Assembly (NCBI GenBank): GCA_918807975.1
Contig: OU964924.1
Location: 7,700,501 to 7,764,500, forward strand
DNA length: 64,000 nucleotides
Source of the DNA: Aplidium turbinatum
Lineage: Eukaryota > Chordata > Ascidiacea > Aplousobranchia > Polyclinidae
Direction: 5' to 3'
In this document: positions 38,101 through 53,100 of the stretch, piece by piece
Layout of the letters: each line of letters begins with the position of its first letter
How positions within the stretch are numbered: the stretch's first letter is position 1
Position numbers and translations under genes: made by a program
The notes under the pieces: generated by a model
The model's database searches: none
Seen by the model: the letters and a program-made list of their open reading frames with translations, nothing else
What the model was told of the DNA's origin: nothing

Positions 38101-41100
38101 AACACAAACAAAGAAAAACAAAGATATATGACCTCCGCGTATCCACCGGATGCTGCTTCCATAAGAGGAGTCAGTCCTGTCTTGGCACGATGCTCCACGT
38201 TTGCTCTCCTGTCCACCAGCAAGCTGACCACATCATGGCGACCTTGGAAGCACGCCAGGGTCAACGCGGTATTCCGGTTCGTTTCGATCTGAGGATGAAA
38301 ACGTACGTGACGATAAGCGCGAAGCATAGGATGTTACGCGCAAAGCATGTGACTTTGAGCATAAACGCAACGCGTGTACACTGTACATTAATACGTAGAG
38401 CGTGCGGCTGTGTAAAAAAAAAGCCAGATGCACAGAAAAATATTTTCAAACGATAGCTGCAATAAAGATGGTCATAAAGCATTATACAAAAACTGGACAA
38501 ATGATCGTACAAGAGTCTACATTTTCGTACGTGTGTTCGCCAAGTGATGAGGCACGGATAGTGTCCAGATAGAATTAGCAAGATATTTTACACAAAGAAT
38601 TATGGTTCTATTCCTATAAGTTTTGACATGAGTGTTAAGTGTAAAACTAAAAGACCAGCACAGCATCAAAACATCACTTCATCTCAACTGGAGAGAAGTC
38701 GGATTTAATCCTCCACAACACGAAAAATACATTCAGCTATGCAAAAAAAAACTCTCCCTCAAGGTATGAGATCACAACACAAGAAACAAACAATGAGACA
38801 ACAATGTAACCATGAAACTATACAAGCAAGAGCAATGAGCATGAATACATTTACTGCCGTATGGGAGTGCCGCGGGTATACCTGGCACATACCTGAGCGT
38901 TGATGTCCGCTCCCATGTCCAGCAATAGTTGGACAGCAGACGAGTGGCCGTTCATCGCCGCCAGCATAAGTGGAGATATACCAAGCTTGCTGCCAGTTCT
39001 AAAAAACAAAAGTAAAGTTATGTCGACTGCAAAGGATTGCCACCACCGCAGCAAAACGTCAATCAGTCACAAGTGGTGAGAAGTCTTGTACGACGTTCGA
39101 AAGGGCGCTGGTTCGACACCGCTCAAAAGCATGCGCTGTGTCTTGAAGAACACTTAATGACATGCCTAGGATTGGCTGTCTTGCTTCAACTACCGAGTGG
39201 AAGCATTGGAGGTACTTCCTTCCTCCTTTACAGGTGTTTGACAAGACGTCTTAACCAAATCTCTTACTTTCTAGATAAAGTTTGTTAGCTCTTAGGCTGA
39301 AAAAACTCCTGCAATTGATAAGGTGTGTGATGTAACAATGCAAATATGTCGACAAAAACAATTGTTTTTTGAACCCAACAACGCTTGATCAACTGAATAG
39401 ATAATTGACAACAAGCCAATTGAGTTGTATAACGTTATTCAACCTGATTAACTTGTCATCAACCCCGGACAGCAAAATCCATCATTTTTACATTGTAAGT
39501 GCATGGCATGGCACATTACTTATCTTCCAAAGTACAGGTAACCTATTTTGGTCGAACTACAATAAAGTTACCTTGAATTTATCTCAGCTCCGCTCCCCAG
39601 CAACAACTTGATGATGTCCACGTAGCCTCCGGATGCCGCAAGAGACAGTGGAGTGTAGTCGGACACGTTCCTGTGCTCTTTGTTGGCACCCTGACGAAGA
39701 AGAACCCCAACTACATCCTAGTGAGGAACAAAGGATCAGTAAATTAAGAAAAGATGAAGATAAAATATCCACCATCACTGGGCATCCTCTGGAAGAGCTT
39801 AACATTTTTTTATGAAACTCGATATTTTGTAAATGACTTTTTCTCTTTATCACTGTTTTTAGCATATTCTTTGTTTGGAGATTTGAAAATCTTTCGGACT
39901 TTCTAGTCAGGCGACAAACTTACATATCTTCCACCAGAACAGGCCAAAGAGAGGGGTGTGTCCTTCGTACGTTCCGACTGTGCTTCAATGTCAGCATTGG
40001 CTTCCAAGAGGCTCTGCACCACTCCGATGTGGCCAGCGGTGGCGGCGAGGATCAGGGGGGTGAAGCCTGGAATGATTTAGATAAAAGTTATTTGAGGACA
40101 ATGTTTTGCTTTATGTCACATGCTTTAAACATAACGCAAGCTGCACAGTGCAAAACTATGAGTTATCACAGATAACAATAACTCTCAGCAGCTGAGCTTA
40201 GCAAGAATTGACAGCGATAGACACGTGTTTTTCCCACTAGGCCAGGCTTATCAGTATCGCACCACTATTCTGCCACGCTCGACCGCTGCTTTTGCCAGTC
40301 AATTGAATTCGTCATCACAAATCACAATGATGTGGCGAATATTTCCAACCATGAGAAAGGTCACTACATTTGCTTTCCATCTTTTTATTTTATCTTCAGC
40401 TACAACTAGTTGATACTTTTTGGGACGCAAAGATAAACAATACAATGGACTTGTACAATGTACAACTGGTGGCCGACAGCTTGGTGCGAAAACCAGTGCG
40501 ATATTGACAATGTCACTCTGTCTGATGACCGAAATGCGATGTCCATCTCTATTCTTGCTACAACATACATTCAACTACCACACACCAAATTATTCCGATA
40601 GTGTTGGATGATAACCGCGACCGCTTGGAAAAAGTTTCCAATGGATATTACCAAAGCTCGAGTCTATGAAACAACAAATCTCGCACAGAGTTAAATATTT
40701 CTTTATTCCTTTGAACTCTCACCTTTTTTGTCCTTGTGTTCAATGTTAGCTCCACGACAGATCAGTAGTTGGGCTAGGTCGTCGTGGCCCCCAGCCGCGG
40801 CAAGGGTCAGTGGGGTATCGTGGTTGCTTTCGTTGTAGCCGTCTATTTCCAGATGGGGGTAGGTAGTCATCATGGAAGACGGGGCAAAACCTGGGGCTGA
40901 AGGAAGGGGTTGTTGTGGGTCAATACATGGATCTAAATGGCAAAAGGGTGAAATGCATCTGAAAAATTGTGCCTAACTTTGGAAGAGGCTAATTCATATT
41001 AAAGAACTTTCAAAAGCCTAAACAAGCCTCGCTTTGTGTAAGAAACTTCACTCTAGGGATAAAGCCTTTTCCAAAGCTGAAATTTTGGCAATTTTGTTTA

Positions 41101-44100
41101 TTTTAATACCGAAAAAGGGGTTCATAAACAAAATCAAATGGATAAATTAAATACCCAACTCCTACATGGATGCAACAAATAGTTTCTGACTCCCGGCAAG
41201 GCTTCACACAAGGATTAATCTTGCCGCTACTAAAATCTCTACGTGAGCACCTAACTTTTATACAATTTGATTCTATACAATTACAATTTTATTCTATTTG
41301 AATAAGACCTTCTGATGATCCGTTAGGTGAAACAATTTGTAAAGGCTTCAGATAGTAATAACTACATTTGATTTAACTTTTATACATATATGTACCTAAG
41401 CCGTATATACCTTCCGATTGAAGCTGGATCGGTTGGTGGCAGGAGTGATGATCACACTGGCAGTAGGTGTCTTCAATTGCTTTGGCTGGCTGTGGCAAAG
41501 AACCTGAGGCACCTGAGGAGATATTGATAACATGAACACATTTTTTCAGAGTAGAAAAGTTTTAATTTTTATACTGGTAAGTGATCGTCAGCCGATGATA
41601 GGAAAAGTTTGCCGCAAATGTTGAACTCAGAAAAAGAGTGTGTAGTAGATCAGGTTGATTATCACGTCCGATGATGTGGAAACCACAAAGAACAATATTT
41701 TACCCTATATCTGCCGCGTTATAGCCGAATAATAATGCAGCTTGCTTGTTTACGTGTTGCGACCACACGCGAAAAGCTCTTTGCTCATCACACTGTCTTC
41801 CGTCATGGCATTTTTAAAAGTAACTGTTTTATATCGTGAGGATGCACGTCAGCATGATGTGTGGAACATTAGAGAAGTGATTTAGTCAAACGAGGATTGT
41901 ATAAAAATCTGCTGGATCTCATCTTTGCAGAGCTTGTCAACAAAACGTACCAGAAAGACTTACCATTGTTAAACTGTTGATTGATTGAGGGAGATATGGC
42001 AATTTGGCTATTTCCCACCGCGGTGGCACCGGCTGTAGTGGTGGAAGCTACAGGTGGTACCTGAAACATTGTGTTTGATTCCGGTTAAACTCTTATAACA
42101 ACACGATGGCGCGTACAAAACCTGTCTTTAATGTTGATTCAATGTTAATTATTGCAAATGCTACTTTCATTGCCGGCTTTCGTATTGAGCCATAAATTCC
42201 AAATCAACGTCACTAACGTAAGCGAAGCCTTCACATCATCACGTCATAAACGTGAAAAATTAACGTTATGCACGTCGCCAACGTAAACATAAAACGTCGT
42301 CGCCAACGTGAGCTACAAAGAGTAGCAAACAGCGGAAGTTGATGCTGATTCAACGTGATGGTAAAATATTCACAAGATAAGACATTGTAACTTACTTTAA
42401 TGCTGTCCTGTTTGGGCAGTGATGGAATTTCTGCGGAAACATAATTTAGATACAGTTAGCAATGGTTGTGCAACTGGACGAGAAAACATTAACCCGTAAT
42501 GAACCGACTAAGGGAATAAGAAAAATACAAAACACAAAACTGTGACCTGAACAGGCTGTCAAAGTGACTAATCTCAAACACGAAGCACAAAACATGATTT
42601 TCCATCTGTTGTACACAAAACAATGCAACTCTCAATCAAGGTTCTGATGCTCAAGTGTGTCCCAACTCGTTCCAAAATAACTTCTAACTTTTATCAATTA
42701 ATGAACTAACTACTGTATCAGTATTAGCTTCTCAATATATTTAACAAAATTAACTCATCAACAGAATGGGCCAAGAGCACGTATGGGTTAGAGCAGTGTT
42801 ACTGTTGCCACTTCAAAAGGGCCAAATTATAACAATTGGTATCTTACTGTGAAGCCAGAATAACAGAGTTGCCTAAAAAAAAACTTAAATGTATTGAGAG
42901 TACTTACCAACTTGATCAAGACTTGGTACATCGCTTGTGACCTAGTTTTAAAAAAAAACTATCAACTGCTCTGTTGGCTCGATAGAACGTTTGAACTGAT
43001 TATACTACAAACATTTAAAGTCAAGAGATATTCGTAAAGTACACTAGCATAAAACAAAAGTCCAACCATGTTGTATAGTTGAGAGTAATTTGAAATAACT
43101 TACATTTGTCGAAAGTTTTATGGCTTCGGTTATTTCGTCACCATCGGGTTTGCCTGGAAAACAAAAAATTATTTACATTCGAGTCCATGGTAGAGTATGC
43201 AGACCTTTTCACAAATATCATGTTTGTAACTCTCCAAGAGTTAACTCAGCCTCCATCCATCAAAACAAGGCTTTGCTCGGCTGAAAACAAAATGCAGAGT
43301 TGCTTGCATCATGCTGTCATATGTTTTCCTCCACTCGTACATTTAGAATCATGAAAACTTGAAATAATTTCAATGTTGCAAAGCTACCAGAATTTTCAAC
43401 TATTTGTCCACTCGACAACTATTTTATGTTTTTTTTGTTCAGAACAACAAGAGATCTCAGCAACCAGCATCACCTCTCTGGGAGGGGTCGTCTTCATCTT
43501 GCTTCATCTCCATGTAGTGCTTCTTCAACTGCTGCTGCGTTTTCATTTGCAGTTCCCTTTCAACCTTGAACAACCGAATTTCGTGTTTAAAAAACAAATA
43601 AAAGCAGTTAACACTGGGAGAACAGCATATCACTTTTCAATCTACAAGTGAAGAATAAACTGTGAATGGCGAGCGCAAAAGTGATAGAAATTTGTCAAAA
43701 CATTCAATTTCAATGGACTGGATTTATAAAATGTTCAAGTTCAATTGCCATCATTTAATCGTTTATCGAGTTAAATTGATGATGGTCACAATTTAGCCTC
43801 AAGCAATTACTTATAATTCAGTACAGGAAGCTGAAACTAAGAAAATAATTTAGTGGCCCATATGGGAGTGCAATGATGTCTCACCTTCTGCAGCTCCTCT
43901 AGAATCTTCTGCTTCTTGTAGATTTGCTCCTCTCTTGTTTTATACAGCTCTTCCACTTTTTCCTTCGTCAATTGATCCGTCTGCAATGGATTTAAACAGG
44001 GTTGCCAGGCGAAAGTAAGCTACACCAGCTAAATGGGTCGTTTCAATAATAAAAAAAATATGTCCAATGGATCTACTACATTATGATCTTGAATCATCTG

Positions 44101-47100
44101 GGTTTTAAATGTTAGGTGCAAACAGTTGATGAAGGGCGATAAAAATACGATATGAGACATTGAACTATCGTAATATGGTTAGGAATAGGGCGTGATTTTT
44201 CTTACGTTTTGTTGATTAGAAATGACTGACTTCTTCATAGAAGTAAATAAGGTAAAGAAAATTATCGTCGCTCAATTCTTTATCGGTAAATTCAGGTACA
44301 TAATTTAACTCTTTAAAATCAGTCAGTGACGAAATGTCGAAGCAAAGGCATTGGGGCAGACAATACCTTATGAATGAGCTCAGTTTTCAATAGTTGAATT
44401 ACCGAAAATGTTCTGAAGACGATGTTATTGTTAGACGGAATACACAAATGAACAAAGCATAGAATATACAAATTAGCAACCTGCATCAGTTCAATGCTCT
44501 TCAGTTGAGCATTTTTCTCAATTGCCTCTTTGATCCTCAACTCGAGTTCGGTGAGCTTTCCCTGCGCTTCTTCAACGATAGACTCGGCAGTTCTCGTCTT
44601 GCCTGCTAAACAAAAAGTACACGTGGCATATCAGTTATTTTTACATTGATTCAACGTCTAAGCGCTGCTTACTCTTACAATATGTCAGGTGAGTACACCA
44701 CAATTGTACACATGATATACTGTAAGATAAGTAAATAAGATATGCACACAATGTGCAACACCAGACACAAAACGACAAAATTCTTGTTATTATTAACATG
44801 AAGTTCAGACAAAGCTCCAGTTTGTGACATGACGAACAGCAGTTTTTTACCTGGATAGTTCAAAGTAATTTCACCCCAATCATGGCGAAATAATCGCGCA
44901 AAGTTGCACTTGGCCGCAATGCCATATGCTACAGATAACATTTCCATCGTTCTTATGCTTAACTGGCTGCAAGAAATAACCTCTCTTTTCAATATATCAT
45001 TTCTTAAATACTCAAAATACACAATAATATGTTTGTTACAATATCCAAAAAAGTGTCAACCAAGCGCCTCTCTACAACATTTTAATCTATTAATCATTAC
45101 AAAATATTCGCAGCCAATTACTTTCATGTTAAAAATCTATCTAAAGGACTGCACTAACAAGAAAGCTACTTTAATGAAACACAGAGAGCTATGATTCTAA
45201 CTGAATCCAGACAGAATTAAGTCAGTTTTCGTCTGCTTTTGTTTGAATAGTTTCAAACTAGGACACATGACAGAAGAACCAGGACAAAATGTTGCAATTG
45301 GAAAAAAGATTATTTATTGAAGTTGATAGTCTTAGTCAAAAATTTAAAGATTGATACTTTGGGTTGTTTATTTCATTTAACTGATTCCCGGCAGTTTAAA
45401 AACAAAGGAGGACTTTGTTGATATCCAGCTGAGATGCTTCTGCTGTAAGATTGAGACAAAGTGAATCTCATGAAAGTCTCAAGGAAACTAGATGAGCCAA
45501 TGCCCAGCCAGCAAAAGCTGGTACTTTGACGTTGGTTAGCGTCGTTAGACGTTTAATTAACGTAAAAAGAGCAATTTATACGTGATGGCGAAAATATCTT
45601 AGATTAACCAGTTTATCTACAAACTAAACTTAAAAACTTTACTTTTTGTACTAAGCTTATTTTGCACTTTAGTTGCCGTACTACAAATATTACCTTCAAC
45701 CACATAAAAATAACGAACTTTGAATGATGGGTGCCAGTAATTCAACTAGTAATAATCATTTTTGGTGGCAAAGCAAATTTCAAGTAACATCCTTCAAAAA
45801 CGTTTCAAGAAATACGTTTTCATCAACAACAAAACCACGTTTTAAGCATTTGGTAGCGTCGGGTTCTTGAAACCTTCACCTCAGAAATTATACGATCATC
45901 ATTCGGCAACTCAAGATGCAGGAGAGACTGTGTTGCTATTTTAAATCGAAAAAGCACGAAAAGTTGCTTTAGCGTTGCAGAAGTTAAATCTTTAATTTAT
46001 AACATGCGGTCAGATTTTTATCAGGATATCTCAAAGTAATTTCACTCCGATCACGGCGAAACAGTTGCACCAGACTACACTTGGCTATAACGCTATATGC
46101 TACAGATAACATTTCCAATGTTTTACAATTTACACTTAACCGGCTACAAGAAGAAATAACCTCTCTTTTCACTATATCATTTATTGAACACTTAAAAACA
46201 CAACAGTTTACTTCGTAGGAATGTACAAAAAAAAAAAACTGCCATCCAAGCGCCTCTTCACAATATTTCAACTGATAAAGCGTGATACCTTCATCACACC
46301 AACAGAACTATGATCCTAACTGAATCCAGACAGAATTAAGTAAAACTTCGCCTTCTTTTGTTTGAATAGATTTAAACTAGGACATATGACAGAAGAACCA
46401 GGACAAAAATGTTGCAAGTCAAAATTTTTTTTATTTGTTGAGGATGATAGACAGACATTTAAAGGTCGACCACTTTGGGTTGTTTATTTCATTTTCACAC
46501 CTCTGGCACTTCAGAAACAAAGGAAGAATTTGTTGATATCCAGCTGAGATGCTTCTGCTGTAAGATTGAGACAAAGTGGATCTCATAAAAGTCTCAAGGA
46601 AACTAGATGAGCCAATCCCAGCCAGCAAAAGGTGATACTTTGACGTTGGTTAGCGTCGCTAGACGTTTAATTGACGTAAAAGGAGCAATTTATACGTGAG
46701 ATGACGAAAATATTTGGGCGATCAGTTAATCTGCAAACCAAACCTATGTTACTATGTACTTCAGTTTTTACAAGCAGTAAATATCATCTTTAACCACACA
46801 AGAGTAACAAGTTTGATAGACCGGAAGAAGCAATAACCATTTTAGTTGGCAAAGCGAGTTTCAAACAGCATCCTTCAAACAGTTTCGAAAAAATAAGTTT
46901 TTTTTATCCAATAAAATCCCATTTTAAGCATTTGGTAGTGGTCGCGTTCTTCAAACGTTCCCTTCAGAAATTATGCGATGACCATTGGGAATCCCAACAT
47001 GTGGGAGAAACTATATTCCAACCGACATGGTCAGGTAGAACCAAGTTAATAAAGTTACCATAAATCGCTAAACACAAAAATTGCTTCGAAGTTACAGAAG

Positions 47101-50100
47101 TTAAAGATTCAATTTCGCACAATCAACGTCTTGTGTGGCAAGCAGATCAATTCCCATCATCGTCGCATCGCACCAAAACATAACGTTAAATCAACGCGTC
47201 GATGCACGCAACCTAATTAGTCGAAGCAGTCCAGCAGCCTGCAAGAGCATTTAATTATAGAGATTAAAACGAGGCCTATTTAGAGCAAGCTGCCAACCAA
47301 AGAAAATTACAGTTGGCAGACAATCTCGAAAACAAAGGCACCACAGAAACAAAAGATGACTGGCACTGCAGAAAGGACAGTGAACATTGAACAATAAACA
47401 GGTTTTTCCGTTTTATGCAAATGTCCACAAACAATTAACAGTTTGACTGACTTGTGAGATGGCGTTTAAACAGATAATTTAAAAAAAGGTTTTAAACAAG
47501 TTTTTCTCACTAGATTTTTCGAGTACAATCCTGTGCATTTCATCTCTTTGCTTTACAAATTAGAAACTTTACACTGTTAGACTCAAGCTGCATCACAACG
47601 GGTCTGCTACTATTCGGTGAGTCCGATTCAGTGAGTTCCTAACCTCTAACCCCTGACCCTAACCCCTAACCCTAAAACGGCAATGATAATTAGGCTACGG
47701 TACCCGATAATTCAAAAAAAAATTTGAAAAAATCCCCCGTTAAGGGATCGGACTCACCGAATCGGACTCACCGAAACGGGCCATTCCGATCACAACAAAT
47801 TAAAAATTTCCAGCTGCAGTTTGCGCAAAAACGACAAAAAGTCATAGAAAGAAAACAACTCGATAAAACCAAACTCAACTCACACTAACCCAGGGGCGGA
47901 TCTATAATATCTTTAGGGCGCGGGGGGAGCAATTTCAATAAAACACAGTGATGTGTAGGTTGACATTAATTCAACCTTACAAATGCATCATGAATAAAGT
48001 TACTTTTCTGTGTTTCAGGGGGAGATCGCCCTTCCTCTCCCCTGGATCGGTCACTGAACTACCTTTATTAATGATGACACAACGTAAGCGACAAATCGTT
48101 TGTGTACGAACCCACAGCGTCGCTCGTCATTGACCGAAGGAAAGACTCGACAGTGATGGCAACGTCCTTGTCCACGGCTGATTTCGTGTCCGGAGTCAAC
48201 TGGTCCGACGCCTGGGACAGCAGGTTGCCCTGTTGGATCAAGTGGGTCACCAGAGCAGTGGTGTTGAACGAGGGCTCATTCCGGGCCCCAGTGGGGTTTT
48301 GTTGTTGAAAATATTGCAGCTGTTGCTGGTACAAGGCTTGCAATTGACCTGTTGAAATTGATAATGACTTTACCGTTTGGTTGCAACAGGCCACAGTTGT
48401 AACAAAATTTCTTTAATTCCGGTAATCCTTAATCGATAATTCTACGTCAATCCAACTTCACCAGACGATTAATCAACGTAAAAACATAAAATTTACTACT
48501 TAGTAAAAGGTTTTTGCTTCAATGATACCCGTTCGAAACGGATGTAGGCTAAATATTCATTGCTGAAATGAAATTTTCGATATCTGAACAATTCTGTTTA
48601 GTTTTATTTCTATTTAAATTTCAGAATTGGAAAAATTCAAAGATATCTCATGGTTTCGGTGTTATGATCGTATGCCGAGAGCATGTGCTGCATTCAGTGA
48701 TTGAGCAAGCTGCTCTGAGTAAAAAGGCTTTACTTCCACAGTTGTATACATGTATAGTACAACAGTTATTGTCAAACCTACAGTATAATTTGCACATACT
48801 ACTATAGAAATATACAATGCCAAAACGCAGACCAAAGACACATGGTTGAGCAAAGTCAAAACTCACTTGTTGCTTTTTCATTATCTTGCGGAATTCTCAT
48901 GTCGTAGTCACCAGAGACGTGCGTCAGCTCTGGGGGGTAATGTTCGCAACTGCTGGGTAAGGATAGATCTGGCGCTAGGTCGGGCTCCGGTGGGGGTACA
49001 ACCATGGGTAAAGACTGGGTGGGAACGCGAGGGGCCAACAGCTCCGGCGTGGGAGATGTTACCTTAATTTGAACACAACGTGGTCTAACGTCAAGTAATT
49101 GAAAAGCGTAACACCTCGCCTGTATTTGACGTAAAACGTCATCACGTAAGTTTATCGCTACAACGATTTCAACCCGAACTTGATGCAAAATGTGCAAATA
49201 AGTTTGTTCATCAACGTGTTGTCTCGATATGACTTGCAAAGCTAATGACAACATGACCACACTTTCAGAAAATAAGGTCTCCTAACTATAAATGTATGCG
49301 ATACTATTTGAAACTACATCTTCAAGTCTTTCATAGTGATTCTACTTTGCACTTACAAAACTGCACCTTGGCAAAAACCAGTGCTATTTTAATGATGCCA
49401 GGTTATAAAAAAAAGCGCGATAGCTGACGACTTCAAGGTGGTGCTGCCCTTTGGTCGTACCTGGTTTGTGTCAGGAGGAAGTGTCATGAAGTTGTGAGGA
49501 AAGTCCAGGAGGAGCTGCACGACAGGAGTGTGGCCACCTTTAGCTGCCTCCAATAGCATGGTGGAGCCATCCTTGAGCTGGAGGAGACGGAAGTTGAGAT
49601 GTGGTGGCGAGAATATTGCGAGTGTGACACAGAAATAAACATCAATTCCGCTTTCTTGCACGTTGAATTAACGTTTAAAATTTACAATTTTTCTCTATGA
49701 GAAATTCATGTCATTCTTCAAAGCAAACAACGATCTTTCCGACAATTGCTTTAACCCAGCCAGCAAATTAGTCCGGTCCGTTTTTATATAGATTCAACGT
49801 CTGCAGACGTTGAATCTATGTAAAAAAAGACTGATTAGCTGGTCGGGAAATGACAGTGGGACAAAACTTGAAGAAACTCATTGCTTCTGTTATATTATTA
49901 AAGATTACGTAACTAACGCTAAAAAATGACATTAAATCAACGCAACTATACGACTGGATAAAACCCATCAAACAACCAGACACAAAATCAATAACACAAT
50001 CCAAGTATTCCATTAGCGTTGATCGAAAAGACTTACCCAGACAGCAAAATTCGTCATTTTTACATTGCTGCAGACGTTGACTCAATGTAAAAATGACGGA

Positions 50101-53100
50101 TTTTACTGTCTGGGCGCTACCTTGTGTGTGGGATCCGCTCCTTGGCACAGCAGCAGCTCCACGACAGACAAGTGGCCACAGACGCAAGCCAAGGACAGGA
50201 CACTGTGCTCGTTGTTTCGGGTAGTGCGGTTCACGTCAGCACCTGAAACAGAGATATTTTAACGTCAGATTGACAAAAATTGCATTTTTTGACGACTTGA
50301 TACTTCCCAGACAACAAAATCCGTCATTCTTACATTGATTTAACGTCTGCAGACGTTAAATCAATGTAAAAATGATGGATTTTACTGCTTGGGTTACTAA
50401 AAGACTGTTGAAAATTTGAACGCATACAAACTCGTTGTTGCAACAACTCAAAGTTTAAATGAGATCAAACTGGGATTTTTGCTTTCCACTTCAAATGAGT
50501 CCTTTGAACGCTATGCCCCCCCAGACAATCGGCTAATGCCGTACAATTTCACACGTCATGACATAATCAAGCCGAGTCAGTTGGTTGAAACCGGGGGATC
50601 ATTGCAATAAACCATCAAGTGAAGTAAAATGAAACTGAGCACACAGCAAGGTATAACTTCCGCATTGATCTGTAAAGGACCGACAACTGGTCAAATGTGT
50701 TGAAATAAATGGTTTGATTTAGTACTTGGGTTGATACAATTTCTGTAAAGTCAGCATTTCTGCACTTGCCCTTGGTTGCTAAAATTATTAAGTATGTTAG
50801 TAATGTACAAGTGAAGTCAACCGAGTAACATCATCTTCCAAGCTAGCAAAACATTTCCTTTTCACATTAATTCAACGTCTGATGACATTGAATCAATATA
50901 AAAAACAAAAGTTTCTTTTCTAGCTGCAATGGTATCAAATTGGTTATTGAAGGTATGGTGGAAGGAAGTGCATGGGAAGAAGGAGACGAAGTTGGGGAGA
51001 TGATGTAAAACAGTGGGCTGACTTGTCAAACATCGGAGAAGCAAAAAGAGTAGCGGAAGAACATGACATGTGAAAGCAAATGACAGCCAACCTTAGGATC
51101 GGAGACGGCACGTGATGATGATGAATGGTATCAAAACATCTCCACAATCTCAAGTGTTGCCATTCTTTCTTAAATTTACTCAGCAAACCTCACGTGATCC
51201 GAAAATCATCAAAAAAGTAAAACTGATATAAATATAAACTTTCCCCTGAAACTCACCTCTAGAGATAAGAAACTGGACAGTGCAAAGGTGGCCCGCACGG
51301 GCGGCCTTCATGAGAGGGGTGCGGCCCACTTCACTTTCTTGTTCCAACTCCGCTCCAGCAGCAAGGAGATAGTCGGCCACGTCTGTGTGACCGTGCTCGC
51401 ATGCATAAGACAACGACGTATCGCCGCTAGATGTCATCGCATTCACATTCGCTCCTGGAAAAAAATACGAACGGTTGAAATTCTCTAGCCTGAGAAGTTT
51501 TATTCTTAGTCAAAGTACATTTTAATATTTTTGAGATATATTGCTCGTTCACCGGAGTCACATGCTTTTTTGACTGGATGCCTGCGCCCAACTCCAACAG
51601 AGTATTTACCAATCCTTGCAGGCATCCAACCTGCTGAGCTTCGCCGAAAGGGAGCCATCATACACCTGGCTCGCCGGGCGGGGGGATCCTAACCATTTGC
51701 TTCATGCAAAACTCAACATCCCACCTCAGGAATCTCCCCGGCAACTAAAGTCAAGACACCCCTTTGTTCCAGCTGCTGTTGAATTACTACATCCATTCAG
51801 CGATCATGCCATCAGCGCAGCACACTTCATGGAAGACACTTGGAATGCAGCGTGGTGCGCCACCGACACCAAACTACATGGTTTTATACTCCACCCGGTG
51901 GCGCGCCCCCCTGGTGTGGACCTGTGTCACCGTTGTCTACAGCACCGTGTCAGATATAGCTATAGTGGATTCTCTAGCACTCTAGCAGTAGAGTTGTAAA
52001 GCCACATGTGCACACGTATTGATCTAGCCAGTGATACTTGAGACAAATGCTATCAAAGCTACGTTGTAATAATTCAATTTAGGAGCAATAGTAAGATAAA
52101 ATGAAATTCAATTGCATTCTGAGCAGTTAAAACCAACATAGATTCAACGCAAAGACGCACTACAACTGGCTGGATAGATTTTTTATTAGGGTTTTGGAGA
52201 ACACTTCACAACGCTTGAGTATATATTAAGCTTTCCTCATGTCTCGTCATGTACTAAGGGAGGCTTAGTATTTGATTGGCGGGCGATTGGACATTGCAAC
52301 CTTACGAGTTGCTACTAAGAGGCACGAACAGTCAATGTTCTGGCGTTTTGTGCTTTATATTGTGATTGCGGGCAAAAGAATCGTTGACAAATAGATTCAA
52401 CACTTGAATTGAAACTGATGGCAAGCATGGGATATAAAAATTCAACCAACAAAACATAAATATTCCCACGGGAGACTAAAGGTCATGCAAAGTGCTTGTG
52501 ATAAGCTTCTTTATATTACGAAAGCCCTTTGTCTTTCTGATAAAGTTTTCAGCTTTTAGCTACAGAATATTTCAAAGCTATCACAATTGCAATCTTTTAC
52601 AAAAACGACCTAACAGTAGTTCTTTCCCGAAATAATATCACCAGCAAACACAAGAGTTAAAAAAAATTGGTTTAAAATTAAGTGAATGAACAATTGAACA
52701 TACCTTGCTGGATTAAAAACTTGACCAGATCAAGTTGGCCCTCTTGGGCGGCTTCCATCAGAGGTGTGGAACATCCTGTCTCTATATTGGCTCCGGCACT
52801 GACCAGCATTTCCGCACATTCAAGGAAACCACCACAACAGGCTAACGTGAGGGCTGTTTCTTGAGTCTCCTCGGTTCTAGCATTGACATTCGCATCTGCA
52901 CAGCAAAACGTTTCAAAACAAGGAAATATCAATTTTTTTACCTTTATTTATCGTTTTTAAAACAGACTTTTACCATGGTCATACTTTTCGCGTTAAAACC
53001 TGTAGATTCATTTTCCTTGCTTCATCGAATTCGCACAAGAGGCTACATCATGAGGCTAAGATTGCTTATGAACTAATGTAAAGTATCTACTATCGTACAA

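Noticed and set aside
51616-51999. 127-codon plus-strand frame as a host gene
   Set aside because: Its residues follow the C-terminal tail of LINE reverse-transcriptase proteins, and the preceding part is in another frame.
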